Source: Melioribacter sp. | Lineage (GTDB): Bacteria; Bacteroidota; Ignavibacteria; Ignavibacteriales; Melioribacteraceae | Direction: 5' to 3' | Assembly: GCA_023250955.1 (NCBI GenBank) | Contig: JAHEZQ010000026.1 | Span: 1-61,186 of the forward strand | DNA: 61,186 bases | Shown here: piece by piece, positions 34,201 to 41,892 of the stretch | Layout: each line of letters starts with the position of its first letter | Position numbering within the stretch: position 1 is the first letter of the stretch | Position numbers and translations under genes: made by a program | The notes under the pieces: model-generated | Seen by the model: only the letters and a program-made list of their open reading frames with translations | Database searches by the model: none | What the model was told of the DNA's origin: nothing

Positions 34201-34584
34201 AGAAGGTACAACACCTGAAGGTAGTTGCGCTTGGATTGTATTCATCCTTTCGAGGACGCGAGTGCGTGCAAAATATGTATCAACTCCATCTTCAAAGATT
34301 ACAAACACGAAGGACATACCGAACATTGAAGTTGCACGAACAGCTTTAACATGCGGCAAACCTTGTAAACCGGAGACAATCGGAAACGTAACTTGGTTTT
34401 CAATTATCTGAGGTGATCGTCCCATCCACTCAGTAAAGATGATTACTTGATTCTCAGATAGATCGGGAATAGCATCAACAGGTAAATTAACTACACTGTA
34501 AATTCCAAAACCGATAACAATTATATAAATTAGAATTACTATAAATCTGTTGTTAGCTGACCAATCAATAATTTTTTCTATCAT
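31228..34584 (-). CDS. cusA: CusA-type Cu(I)/Ag(I) RND efflux pump
   Basis: An 1118-residue heavy-metal RND pump. The three methionines that carry Cu(I)/Ag(I) in E. coli CusA are all present with identical spacing: Met569 (LYMPVTLPG), Met619 (APLSMIET) and Met668 (NRINMLATG). TM4 has AVGVIVDSSIVLVENA with the proton-relay Asp, as in monovalent-metal pumps. It is ~70 residues longer than E. coli CusA, mainly through a Ser/Met/Gly/Asn/Gln-rich insert at residues ~790-845 in the periplasmic loop. It is the first gene of the operon cusA-tolC-S23-cusB-metal-binding protein. Metal specificity is inferred from the Met triad, and is strong. Confidence 0.96.
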   Translation of the reverse strand: MIEKIIDWSANNRFIVILIYIIVIGFGIYSVVNLPVDAIPDLSENQVIIFTEWMGRSPQIIENQVTFPIVSGLQGLPHVKAVRATSMFGMSFVFVIFEDGVDTYFARTRVLERMNTIQAQLPSGVVPSLGPDGTGVGHIYWYTVEGKRYDLGALRAVQDWYIRYKLSSVDGVAEVASIGGYVKQYQVDVNPNDLHAYNLTIADVVNAVQRSNNEVGGKILEISDAEYFVRGQGYIQSKDDVENTVIKTSSNGIPILIKNIASVSLGGDIRRGALDKNGEGEVVGGIVVMRTGENAQKVIDRIKEKIKEISPGLPPGVEIITSYDRSTLIKEAVGTLERALIEASITVSIMVMIFLLHFRSIVRILIELPISILIAFILMYLLGISSNIMSLGGIILAVGVIVDSSIVLVENAYRNLAKALEEKKHLTPDEYKKISIDSAKQVGRAIFFSELIILVSFLPVFLLTGQEGKLFHPLAYTKSFALIGSAIVVISLIPVLMTMLMRGKFKPEDKNPTTRFFIKLYAPVIHWVLKHRKITIAINVIALLVTIPMILNTGSEFMPPLDEGSILYMPVTLPGASITEVNRILQEQDKIIKSIPEVHHVLGKTGRAETATDNAPLSMIETIILLKPKSEWRPGITKQDIVAELDSKLQIPGVRNGWTQPIINRINMLATGVRTDIGFKIFGPDLDTLETYAIKAENLLKPINGAADVVAERVQNGYYLDIQIKRSMAARYGVNIRDLQDIIETAIGGQNLGIVIEGRMRFPIRMRYQKDYRDNIEELKSLIVPVALSNPMAAQSSSSSMNGSGMSNNNSGGMSSSMGSSNQASFIPQTPTTQNDFSLTSTNQNAVTYLPLAELADINLVTGPPMISSENGMLRSIVFMNTRGRDMGSVMVDAKKVIEDGLKLPAGYSYTWSGQYESKVRAQQTIEIIMPVVFLIIFFLLFFTLKNYVEAGVVMLSVPFALIGGMYMIYILGYNFSVAVWVGFIALYGIAVETGVIMVVYLHEALDKKLRAHQKGLRGPITNEDIYEATVEGSVLRLRPKLMTVFTAMVGLIPVMWSTGTGSDVMKPLTAPMIGGLLTSAIHVLVVTPILFTMMKEHALKKGKLELSKMADWMKEGE

Positions 34585-34921
34585 ATACCTTCTCCATAAA
34601 GTGTGTTTATTCTTTAACTCATCGCGTCAATGACTATTGTATTATTTCATCGAATCAAACTTGTACAAACATCTTTAACTTCTACCAATCCACATTTAGT
34701 TTTGCCAATTTTATTCCACCGACACAGTGGAATTTCCACACTTCAAATCATTAATAATGAAAATTTTGTTTCCATAAAAACTTCTTATTTTGATGTTCGT
34801 AAAATAATTCACAGAATCTGTGCTTACGTTACAGAATTATAGAAATTTGTTATAGAATTTTATCTAATGTTCTATCCACCGAAATAATTAAATTATTTCT
34901 CAGGAATAGAAATGTGATGAA
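34585..34921. other. 337-base gap upstream of cusA
   Basis: No coding pattern. It contains a 6-bp inverted repeat TTCCAC-N7-GTGGAA at 34714-34732 followed by another TTCCAC, a possible operator for a metal regulator, and a 19-base AT palindrome at 34881-34899 just after the stop of the minus-strand Cys/His-rich gene, a possible weak terminator. No CsoR/CueR-type regulator gene is nearby. Confidence 0.4.
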
Positions 34922-35350
34922 CTAAATACGGAGAGTTGCACCAAGAATGAAAAGTGGGGGACTATGTTCTTTTTCTAGTTTTTGTTTGAAATTAGAATTG
35001 AATAACTGTGTTTGTTGATCAACATAAAAAGTAATTAAAGTTACAAGATTTTCTTTCTCTAGTTCAAAACTTTTGTTAACTGTGTAATCAGAATTTTTAT
35101 CTAAATGTGTATGGATGCATCCGCAATTAGATAGACTGTGACTTTGGTATGGCTGTGGGGATTCACAATCCATAGGTTTTTCTTCGTTCATTTCATTACA
35201 GCATGAATGAACTTTCTTGACTACCTTTTTAGTATGGCAGCAATCAGATGGATTTACATTTGCAATAAATCCACTCAATGTAAAAATTAATTGAATGCTA
35301 AGAATTAATAAGGCAAGTTTTTTCGTTATTTCTTTATAAATATTGTTCAT
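34922..35350 (-). CDS. Cys/His-rich small exported protein, likely metal-related
   Basis: A 142-residue protein with one N-terminal hydrophobic segment (LALLILSIQLIFTLSGFIA) and then a stretch of Cys and His: PSDCCHTKK, HSCCNEM, MDCES, NCGCIHTHLD. The end, EHSPPLFILGATLRI, resembles the closing of short Bacteroidota proteins found with copper systems. It lies just upstream of cusA on the same strand, separated by a 337-base gap, so it is probably part of the same regulon. Binding of Cu(I), Ag(I) or another soft metal in the periplasm is inferred from composition only. I do not know a named family for it. Confidence 0.65.
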   Translation of the reverse strand: MNNIYKEITKKLALLILSIQLIFTLSGFIANVNPSDCCHTKKVVKKVHSCCNEMNEEKPMDCESPQPYQSHSLSNCGCIHTHLDKNSDYTVNKSFELEKENLVTLITFYVDQQTQLFNSNFKQKLEKEHSPPLFILGATLRI

Positions 35351-35468
35351 TCTACTTCTTATTGTCTCTTAACAAAATAAAGATTTTTTTGCTGAATAAA
35401 AAAAGTTATTTTTGCAACAATGATGTTACAATTACTTATTCAATTTAGTTTCAAATAAAGAGGAAATA

Positions 35469-36092
35469 ATGAAGATTAAACCGATTTACATCTATTTAGG
35501 TGTATTTGTAATTTTTATTGTGGCTGTACTTTTCTTTTCGAATGCTGCAAAAAATTCTAATTCAGCGAGAGAATTAAATCCAAATGCACAAATGCCCAGC
35601 GATGATGTTCATAAGGGGATAACAGAGCAGGGTAACGGCGATATGCCTTCTAAATCTAATGTGATGAAAGAAGCTGTTGAAAAAATGAATGTTCTAAAAG
35701 CTGCAGTTGAAAAAAATCCTAATGATACATTAAAAGTTCGTGAATACGCTGAAATGGTTCAGGCTCATGATCCAAATGAAGCGATCAAACTTTACGAAAA
35801 TATTTTAAAGGTAGGACCAAAAAGAACAGATCTGTTATTAGAACTTACTTTTCTTTATTTCAATAAAGGTGATTTAAAAAAGGCTGAGGAATACAACAAT
35901 AAAGTGCTTAGTATTGATAAAACCAGTCTGATTGCTAATTATAATTTAGGCGGGTTAGCACAAGCAAAAGGAGATTTACAGAAAGCAAAAAGTATTTGGC
36001 TTGATTTAGCGAAGAAATACCCGAGCACACAAATTGGACACATGGCAGGCGAATTAGCTAAGCAACTCGATCAGATGCCTCCGAAAAAATAA
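35469..36092 (+). CDS. Membrane-anchored TPR protein
   Basis: A 207-residue protein with one N-terminal membrane helix (YIYLGVFVIFIVAVLFFSNA), a flexible linker and about four TPR-like helical repeats from residue ~80 (DTLKVREYAEMVQAHDPNEAIKLYENIL, TDLLLELTFLYFNKGDLKKAEEYNNKVL, SLIANYNLGGLAQAKGDLQKAKSIW). TPR arrays hold protein partners; the topology suggests that the repeats face the periplasm. The shape is like CcmH/CycH-type or NrfG-type TPR proteins, but no cytochrome-maturation genes are nearby. GAGGAAATA before the ATG marks the start. Single-gene transcript with its own terminator. Confidence 0.85.
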   Translation: MKIKPIYIYLGVFVIFIVAVLFFSNAAKNSNSARELNPNAQMPSDDVHKGITEQGNGDMPSKSNVMKEAVEKMNVLKAAVEKNPNDTLKVREYAEMVQAHDPNEAIKLYENILKVGPKRTDLLLELTFLYFNKGDLKKAEEYNNKVLSIDKTSLIANYNLGGLAQAKGDLQKAKSIWLDLAKKYPSTQIGHMAGELAKQLDQMPPKK

Positions 36093-36114
36093 ATTATCAT
36101 CTGTAATTAAAAGC

Positions 36115-36143
36115 CCAATTTCTTGAAGGAGTTGGTTTTTTTT
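36115..36143 (+). terminator. Terminator of the TPR gene
   Basis: CCAATTTC pairs with GGAGTTGG (8 bp, two G-T wobbles) around TTGAA, followed by eight T. Confidence 0.85.
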
Positions 36144-36159
36144 ATAATCATTTGTAATT

Positions 36160-36633
36160 CTACATCCTAGAGCTATACTGAAATCCCTTGACAGGTTCTC
36201 TCAGAGTTAACACCGGGCAAGGAGCTTTGCGTACAACTTTTTCAGCAGTACTGCCAAATAATAAATGCTCTACCCCAGTATGCCCGTGAGTTGCGATTAT
36301 GATCAAATCAATATCGTTTGCAGATGCAGCTTCAATAATCTCAACGAATGGTTTTCCTGTCTTGATTAAAATTTCTACTTGTGAATTACTGTTGATAATA
36401 TCTTTAGAAAGTTTTTTTAATTCCTCTTCTGCACGAGAATGAAGATCAATATCAGTTGAAGGAATTGCAACTTGGCCCATACTGAAATCCGCCGGGTAAA
36501 TCATTGGCTCTACAACATAGATCAAGTAGATTTTTGCATTAAATTGTTTTGCGAACTGCGTTGCATATTTAAGAGCATTCTTTGAATAGTCTGAAAAATC
36601 AATTGGCACTAAGATTTTTTTTATCTGTTCCAT
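36160..36633 (-). CDS. Universal stress protein (UspA family)
   Basis: A 157-residue single-domain universal stress protein. It opens with KKILVPIDFSDYSKNALKYA and closes with the ATP-binding motif ATHGHTGVEHLLFGSTAEKVV (G-2X-G-9X-G-S), followed by APCPVLTLR, so it should bind ATP. Cytosolic. It is the last of three tightly spaced minus-strand genes (hisA, cNMP-binding protein, uspA; gaps of 9-10 bases), so a cyclic-nucleotide-type input and a stress protein are expressed together with HisA. Target unknown. Confidence 0.92.
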   Translation of the reverse strand: MEQIKKILVPIDFSDYSKNALKYATQFAKQFNAKIYLIYVVEPMIYPADFSMGQVAIPSTDIDLHSRAEEELKKLSKDIINSNSQVEILIKTGKPFVEIIEAASANDIDLIIIATHGHTGVEHLLFGSTAEKVVRKAPCPVLTLREPVKGFQYSSRM

Positions 36634-36643
36634 GGCTTTCTCC

Positions 36644-37177
36644 TTACTTTGATCTTGTTTTATTGTAAAGAGTAAAATAATCTTGATTCAAATTTCGTAA
36701 TCGTGTTGCAACAATTTGCGATAAACCTCTTAATATTTTTATCCCATCTTTAGAATGAGTTTCAACAAACTCATCAAGATCGGGTTTAAAAATTACAGCT
36801 AATTGAGAATCTTTCAATGCAATTGCAGAAGCGGACCTTTTTTCATCATCAAGTAAAGCGAGTTCTCCGAAGAAATCGCCGCGTGTTAATAATGAAAGAT
36901 CAAATCTTTCTCCATTCATTTCTTCTGTTATTAAAATTTCACCACGGATAATTAAATATAATCCTATTCCTGGATCTCCTTGAAAAAAAACATACTCGTT
37001 AGCAGCATAAATTCTATTATGAAGTACCTTCATCAGTAGTTTAATGTTTTTATTGTTAAGATTTTTAAAAGGTGGCATAGAAAGCAATACTTCTTCCAAC
37101 TCGCTTTTTTCAGTAGGGGTCTTAAAAAGGTTTGCCCAAAAACTACTTCTTGTCATTCCTTGATAATTGTTTTCCAT
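36644..37177 (-). CDS. Cyclic nucleotide-binding domain protein without DNA-binding domain
   Basis: A 177-residue protein built from one cyclic-nucleotide-binding domain (residues ~30-160), with the phosphate-binding cassette GDFFGELALLDDEKRSASA; the Glu and Arg that hold the cyclic nucleotide are present. No winged helix follows, so it is not a Crp/Fnr regulator; it may be a small receptor that acts on a partner protein. A short N-terminal arm and a C-terminal helix may mediate dimers. It lies between hisA and uspA in one transcript. The partner is not known. Confidence 0.88.
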   Translation of the reverse strand: MENNYQGMTRSSFWANLFKTPTEKSELEEVLLSMPPFKNLNNKNIKLLMKVLHNRIYAANEYVFFQGDPGIGLYLIIRGEILITEEMNGERFDLSLLTRGDFFGELALLDDEKRSASAIALKDSQLAVIFKPDLDEFVETHSKDGIKILRGLSQIVATRLRNLNQDYFTLYNKTRSK

Positions 37178-37186
37178 AAAGACCTC

Positions 37187-37936
37187 TTATTTAAAAATTC
37201 CGGCTTCTGCAACGCGCCAAATTTTTTGACACGGGAATTTATTTTCATAAAGCGCCCGTCCAATTATAACAGAATCAACATATTCAGAAGCTGCACGCTG
37301 CAATTTAATCAAATCTTCAAAACCTCCAATACCACCTGAGTGTGTTACTTTTGTTTCTGCTGCTTCAGCAATTTGTTTTGACAACTCAATATTTGGTCCC
37401 GTCATCATACCGTTGGTAGATACATCGGTAACAACAATTCTTTTTGCACCGCATGAATTTAAGAACTTTGCGTACTGAATTGCTCGTAAGTGAGTTCTCT
37501 GTTGTCTTCCTCTAGTGATAACTTCGTCATTCGTAACATCAATAGCAGCAACAACTTTATTGGGGGTAAATTCATCTAATATTTTTATGAACTCTCTAGG
37601 ATTTTCAAAAGCCATTGATCCTATAACTACTCGAGCAACACCCAACTCAAAAGCGTCTTTTGCATCTTCGTAAGTTCTAATCCCGCCGCCAAGCTCGATT
37701 GGGATAACCACTGATTCGCAAATTTTTCTAATAATGTTAAAGTTTGCATGTGAATGCTCATGCGCAGCATCAAAATCAACAACATGAATACATTTTGCAT
37801 TTTCTGCTCGCCAAATCATAGCCATATCAACCGGGTCATTCGCATATTCAATGCATCCTAATTCCGGAATACCTTGAACAACGCGAACCGTTTTACCATC
37901 TTGAATATCAACCGAGGGTATTACTAAGATTTTTGC
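37187..37936 (-). CDS. hisA: HisA, ProFAR isomerase
   Basis: A (beta/alpha)8 barrel isomerase of histidine biosynthesis, about 249 residues from ATG 37936 (MAKILVIPSVDIQDG). The upstream TTG at 37966 would add ten residues, but homologues start near the PSVDI strand. Catalytic Asp11 (PSVDI) and Asp134 (AAIDV) are both present, as are the phosphate sites LGGGIRT and THSGGIGGFED. It is not in a his operon here; its neighbours are a cNMP-binding protein and UspA. No other complete his gene lies in the window, and the HisH-like protein at 19.2 kb is inactive in sequence. Trp-pathway dual function (PriA) is not indicated. Confidence 0.9.
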   Translation of the reverse strand, partial: AKILVIPSVDIQDGKTVRVVQGIPELGCIEYANDPVDMAMIWRAENAKCIHVVDFDAAHEHSHANFNIIRKICESVVIPIELGGGIRTYEDAKDAFELGVARVVIGSMAFENPREFIKILDEFTPNKVVAAIDVTNDEVITRGRQQRTHLRAIQYAKFLNSCGAKRIVVTDVSTNGMMTGPNIELSKQIAEAAETKVTHSGGIGGFEDLIKLQRAASEYVDSVIIGRALYENKFPCQKIWRVAEAGIFK

Positions 37937-38132
37937 CATTTTTTTAAGGAGATTTTTGATTGACAATTGAAAAATAGGGAAATGAGTGGTAAAAGAAAAT
38001 CTAATACAAAGATTCAGACTCTTAGCGTAATTAAATTAACAAATAACTTGTTCAATCAGCTTTTTTGAATTATTTCAGTCATTAGAAGGAATTCTTGACT
38101 TTACCGCCTCAAAACCTCATATTTGGCACTGT

Positions 38133-38966
38133 ATGAATAAAGACTACACTTATTCAGCTTCCGACGGAGAAAAACTTAGAATAACAACTTATTTAGATAA
38201 AGCTCTTTTCTTCGGTAAAACTCTTGTCTTTGTTCACGGTTTCAAAGGATTTAAGGATTGGGGATTTGGTCCCTACTTAGGCGAATTTTTTGCAAATAAA
38301 GGATTTTTTGTAATTACTTTTAATTTTTCGCATAATGGAGTGGGTGAAAATAAAACAGAATTTACCAAACTTGAAAAATTTGCTAAAAACACATTCTCCC
38401 GTGAGGTTAGAGAGTTAAATGAAATTATTTCTGCATTTAGAAATGATTTTTTTGAGGTAAAAGGAGATACTCCGTTAGGGTTGATTGGTCATAGTCGCGG
38501 AGGAGCCATAGTTCTTTTAACAGCATCAAAACGAAATGATGTTGATGCAATTGTAACTTGGGCTGCGATATCGAAGTTAGACCGCTATTCAAAACGGCAA
38601 AATCAAGAATGGCGGAAAAAAGGTTATTTTGAAATATTAAATACACGTACAAATCAAATGATGAGATTAAATATTGATTTGCTAGATGATATTGAGAATA
38701 ACTCAAATAGTTCTTTAAATATTGAGAAAGCATTAAAAAATCTAAATAAACAATTACTGATTGCTCACGGTGAACAGGATCTTGCAGTTCCAGTCGCAGA
38801 GGCCGAACAACTTTATGACTGGGCGGATAAATCAAAAACAGAATTTTATAAATTATTTAGTACCGGTCATACATTTGATATTGTTCATCCTTTTAACGGT
38901 ACTTCAGAGAAGTTTGAAAAACTTTTAGATAAAACAACTAATTTTTTTGTAAATCATCTTAATTAG
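38133..38966 (+). CDS. Alpha/beta hydrolase (cytosolic)
   Basis: A 277-residue alpha/beta hydrolase without signal peptide. LVFVHGFKGFKDWGFGPY provides the HG oxyanion motif, GLIGHSRGGAIVLL the nucleophile elbow (G-H-S-R-G), IAHGEQDLAVPVAEA the acid and FSTGHTFDIVHPF the histidine, so the triad is complete. Similar proteins are often annotated as dienelactone-hydrolase-like or acyl peptidases; the substrate is not evident. BioY follows within 8 bases and may share the transcript. The gene is divergent from hisA with a ~170-base shared upstream region. Confidence 0.85.
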   Translation: MNKDYTYSASDGEKLRITTYLDKALFFGKTLVFVHGFKGFKDWGFGPYLGEFFANKGFFVITFNFSHNGVGENKTEFTKLEKFAKNTFSREVRELNEIISAFRNDFFEVKGDTPLGLIGHSRGGAIVLLTASKRNDVDAIVTWAAISKLDRYSKRQNQEWRKKGYFEILNTRTNQMMRLNIDLLDDIENNSNSSLNIEKALKNLNKQLLIAHGEQDLAVPVAEAEQLYDWADKSKTEFYKLFSTGHTFDIVHPFNGTSEKFEKLLDKTTNFFVNHLN

Positions 38967-38974
38967 AGGGATTT

Positions 38975-39550
38975 ATGACTTCGAAAGAAAAAATAAAAAA
39001 TAGCTCACTATTAACAACTCTTATTAAAGTAAGAAACTCTGAATTATTTTGGATTTTAACATTTTCAGTGTTAACCGCATTATCTGCTCAGGTAGCAGTT
39101 CCAACTCAGCCAGTTCCTTTTACACTTCAGACAATGTTGGTTTTACTTTCCGGTGCGTTTCTAGGTTCGCGTAATGGTGCGTATAGTCAAATATTATATC
39201 TAGTTATTGGCGTTATTGGTGTACCGGTATTTGCAGGTTTCACTTTTGGTGTTGCAAAGTTATTTGGACCAACCGGCGGATATCTGCTCACATTTCCGTT
39301 CGCAGCTTTTTTAGTCGGATATATTCTTGAAAAGAAAAATAATTCATTCTTAATAATACTTTCGTTTATAGCAGGACAACTTTTGATTTTTCTTGCCGGT
39401 GCATTATATCTTTCTGTATTTATTGGTGGTGATTTCTCTAAAGCATTTTTCAGCGGTGCAATTATCTTTTCAGTCTGGGATATTATAAAAACTGTAGCAG
39501 CCTTCAGTATTTATAAAGCTGTTTCAAAAAAATATCCTAAACTTCCATAA
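38975..39550 (+). CDS. bioY: BioY biotin transporter (S component)
   Basis: A 191-residue membrane protein with about six helices and the BioY signature: LSAQVAVPTQPVPFTLQTM, LLSGAFLGSRNGAYSQILYL, GVIGVPVFAGFTFG and FGPTGGYLLTFPFAAF. BioY binds and imports biotin, alone or with ECF energising proteins (EcfA/A'/T), which are not encoded here. It lies 8 bases after the hydrolase gene and 17 bases before the Fe-S oxidoreductase gene. GAGGG before the ATG fits the start. No biotin-responsive element was recognised. Confidence 0.95.
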   Translation: MTSKEKIKNSSLLTTLIKVRNSELFWILTFSVLTALSAQVAVPTQPVPFTLQTMLVLLSGAFLGSRNGAYSQILYLVIGVIGVPVFAGFTFGVAKLFGPTGGYLLTFPFAAFLVGYILEKKNNSFLIILSFIAGQLLIFLAGALYLSVFIGGDFSKAFFSGAIIFSVWDIIKTVAAFSIYKAVSKKYPKLP

Positions 39551-39567
39551 GTGTTGCATACGACCGA

Positions 39568-41562
39568 ATGAAACAGATAATATTTTCTATAATATTTCTT
39601 CTAGCATTTGGATTCCTTTTCTATAATCTGAAAAGAATCTTTTCTTATATTAAACTTGGCCAACCTGAAAACCGTTTTAGTAATCCAAACGAAAGAATAA
39701 AAAATGTATTAAAGATTGCATTCGGACAATCGAAACTTTTGCAAGATCCCACGGCAGGCATAATTCACTTCTTGATCTTTTGGGGATTTATGCTTTTTCT
39801 ATTTGCTGTTCTTGAATCATTAGTGCAAGGTTTCATCCCGTCATTCTCACTTCACTTGTTAGGTCCAATATTTTCTTTAATAACATTTGTACAGGATATT
39901 TTTGGTTTACTTGTATTTGTTTCTGTGGTGTGGGCACTTTTCAGAAGATTTATTCAGAAAGTACCGCGGCTTGATGTTAAAGGACATAAACTTGATGCGG
40001 CAATTATTTTGTTACTTATTCTTGGTGTTGTAGTTTCAATGTTTGGTCAAAACATTACACATATAGTTAATTCGAATTTTATTCTTGCTGATTATGAAGT
40101 TAGACCGATCTCTTCCGTATTTGCCGGATTATTTTTTAGTGGAGGGAATGAATCTGTAAAAGTATTGTATGATGTATTTTGGTGGATGCACATTCTAATA
40201 ATCTTTGGGTTCATGAATTTTCTGCCATACTCAAAACATTTTCATGTATTTACTTCTATCCCAAATGTTTACTTCTCAAAGATTGGCGAGCATAAAAACG
40301 CATTAAAAAAGTTAAATCTTGAAGATGAAAATGTTGCTCAGTATGGAGTTGCTGATTTTGAACATCTTTCATGGAAGCAAGTACTGGACGGATTTGCTTG
40401 TACTGAATGCGGAAGATGTACAGCCGCATGTCCTGCCGCAGCAACAGGAAAGAAATTATCACCACGGGAAATTATTGTTAGCATCCGTCAACGTACAAAT
40501 GAAAAAGCACCGTTGCTAATAAAAAAAGTTGACGAAAACAACGAGTTAATGCAGAAAACCTTGGTCCACAATTATATATCTGATGAAGAACTTTGGGCTT
40601 GTACAACTTGTATGGCATGTGTTTATGAATGTCCGGTCACGATTGAACATGTTGATTCGATAATTGATATGAGAAGAAATTTAGTTCTTGGTGAATCAAA
40701 TTTTCCTCCTGAACTGAATGTTGTTTTCAAAAACATAGAGACTAATTTTACGCCGTGGGCTTTCAATGCACATGATAGAGCAAATTGGGCTGAGGGAATG
40801 AATATTAAAACAATGGCCGAAGATCCTAATACAGAATATTTATTTTGGGTTGGATGTGCGGGTTCTTTCGATGCAAGGTATCAGAAGGTTACAAAGTCTA
40901 TTACCACGCTAATGCAGAAAGCAAATATTGATTTTAGAATTTTAGGTGTTGAGGAAAAATGTAACGGAGATACGGCACGTAGACTTGGTAATGAATATCT
41001 TGCTCAAATGATGATGCAGGAGAATGTAGAAACACTTAATAACTATGGAGTTAAAAAAATTGTTACAGGTTGTCCTCATTGTTATAATTCTCTAAGGCAT
41101 GAGTATCCGCAGTTCGGTGGAAATTTTGAAGTTGTCCATCATACAGAATTGATTAATAAATTAATTGAAGATGGAAAAATCAAACTGAAAGACGAAGAAG
41201 TTAAATCTAAAATTACTTATCACGATTCGTGTTATCTTGGTAGATACAATAATATATATGACTCACCTCGCGCTCCTTTGAAGAAAATAAATGGAACAGA
41301 GCTGATTGAGATGGAAAGAAATCATGAAAAAGGATTTTGCTGTGGTGCAGGTGGGGGAAGAATGTTTCTTGAAGAAAATGAGGGCACAAGAATAAATAAT
41401 AACAGAGCACAAGAGGCGATAAAAACTAAAGCAGACACTATTGCTTCAGCTTGTCCGTTTTGCATGATGATGTTGACGGACGGTATTAAATCATTTGATA
41501 AATCAGAATCAGTAAACGTAAAAGATGTTGCAGAAATAATTCTCGAGAACACTATTCTATAA
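39568..41562 (+). CDS. Membrane-bound Fe-S oxidoreductase (HdrD/GlpC-type, NarI-like N-terminus)
   Basis: A 664-residue protein that joins a ~five-helix NarI/HdrE-like membrane domain (residues ~1-230) to two [4Fe-4S] ferredoxin motifs (CTECGRCTAACP and CTTCMACVYECP) and two CCG domains (residues ~430-650), with KCNGDTARRLG, TGCPHCYNSL, HDSCYLGRYN, CCGAGGG and CPFCMMM. This layout is that of HdrD/DsrK-like and FadF-type quinone reductases that pass electrons from ETF or another cytosolic donor to the membrane quinone. No ETF gene is adjacent. The gene is preceded by bioY and followed by the histone-like gene. Electron donor unknown. Confidence 0.9.
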   Translation: MKQIIFSIIFLLAFGFLFYNLKRIFSYIKLGQPENRFSNPNERIKNVLKIAFGQSKLLQDPTAGIIHFLIFWGFMLFLFAVLESLVQGFIPSFSLHLLGPIFSLITFVQDIFGLLVFVSVVWALFRRFIQKVPRLDVKGHKLDAAIILLLILGVVVSMFGQNITHIVNSNFILADYEVRPISSVFAGLFFSGGNESVKVLYDVFWWMHILIIFGFMNFLPYSKHFHVFTSIPNVYFSKIGEHKNALKKLNLEDENVAQYGVADFEHLSWKQVLDGFACTECGRCTAACPAAATGKKLSPREIIVSIRQRTNEKAPLLIKKVDENNELMQKTLVHNYISDEELWACTTCMACVYECPVTIEHVDSIIDMRRNLVLGESNFPPELNVVFKNIETNFTPWAFNAHDRANWAEGMNIKTMAEDPNTEYLFWVGCAGSFDARYQKVTKSITTLMQKANIDFRILGVEEKCNGDTARRLGNEYLAQMMMQENVETLNNYGVKKIVTGCPHCYNSLRHEYPQFGGNFEVVHHTELINKLIEDGKIKLKDEEVKSKITYHDSCYLGRYNNIYDSPRAPLKKINGTELIEMERNHEKGFCCGAGGGRMFLEENEGTRINNNRAQEAIKTKADTIASACPFCMMMLTDGIKSFDKSESVNVKDVAEIILENTIL

Positions 41563-41592
41563 ATTATTCATTCACTAAAAGCAGGAGGTATC

Positions 41593-41793
41593 ATGAACGA
41601 AAAATATTTAAAACTCATCGACTTCTTAAAAGGTCTGGAACCTGACGTAGCAAAGTTCTACGAAAAAGGACAGTCGGCCGCTGGTACTCGTTTAAGAAAA
41701 GGTCTTAGCGAACTAAAGAAGTTAGCTCAAGACTTGCGTAATGAAGTGCAAGAGGTAAAAGCACAACGCAAAGCTGCAAAAGGCGGAAACTAA
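41593..41793 (+). CDS. Histone H1-like (Hc1-type) small protein
   Basis: A 66-residue lysine/arginine-rich helical protein: DFLKGLEPDVAKFYEKGQSA, AGTRLRKGLSELKKLAQDLR and a basic tail KAQRKAAKGG. It matches the short Hc1-type histone-like proteins that are abundant in Bacteroidota and Chlorobi, believed to bind DNA in the nucleoid. GCAGGAGGTA ahead of the ATG is a near-perfect ribosome site and a strong terminator follows, both fitting high expression. It is a useful lineage pointer. DNA binding is inferred from the family. Confidence 0.88.
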   Translation: MNEKYLKLIDFLKGLEPDVAKFYEKGQSAAGTRLRKGLSELKKLAQDLRNEVQEVKAQRKAAKGGN

Positions 41794-41816
41794 TTTTTGA
41801 GTTTTCGATTTGTTTT

Positions 41817-41849
41817 AGGTTGGGTTAGAAATAGCTCAACCTTTTTTTA
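41817..41849 (+). terminator. Terminator of the histone-like gene
   Basis: AGGTTG pairs with CAACCT (6 bp, extended by wobble pairs) followed by seven T, 24 bases after the stop. Confidence 0.88.
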
Positions 41850-41892
41850 TTTATTCACTTGATAATAACAACTTGTAAAGTTCAGTAACAGA

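Noticed and set aside
33984-34349. 121-codon open frame on the plus strand inside cusA
   Set aside because: Antisense shadow of a conserved pump gene with all motifs in place; the product is rich in His, Gln and Arg as expected from reverse reading.
36644-37177. Crp/Fnr transcription factor
   Set aside because: The sequence ends soon after the nucleotide-binding domain with no winged-helix DNA-binding part.
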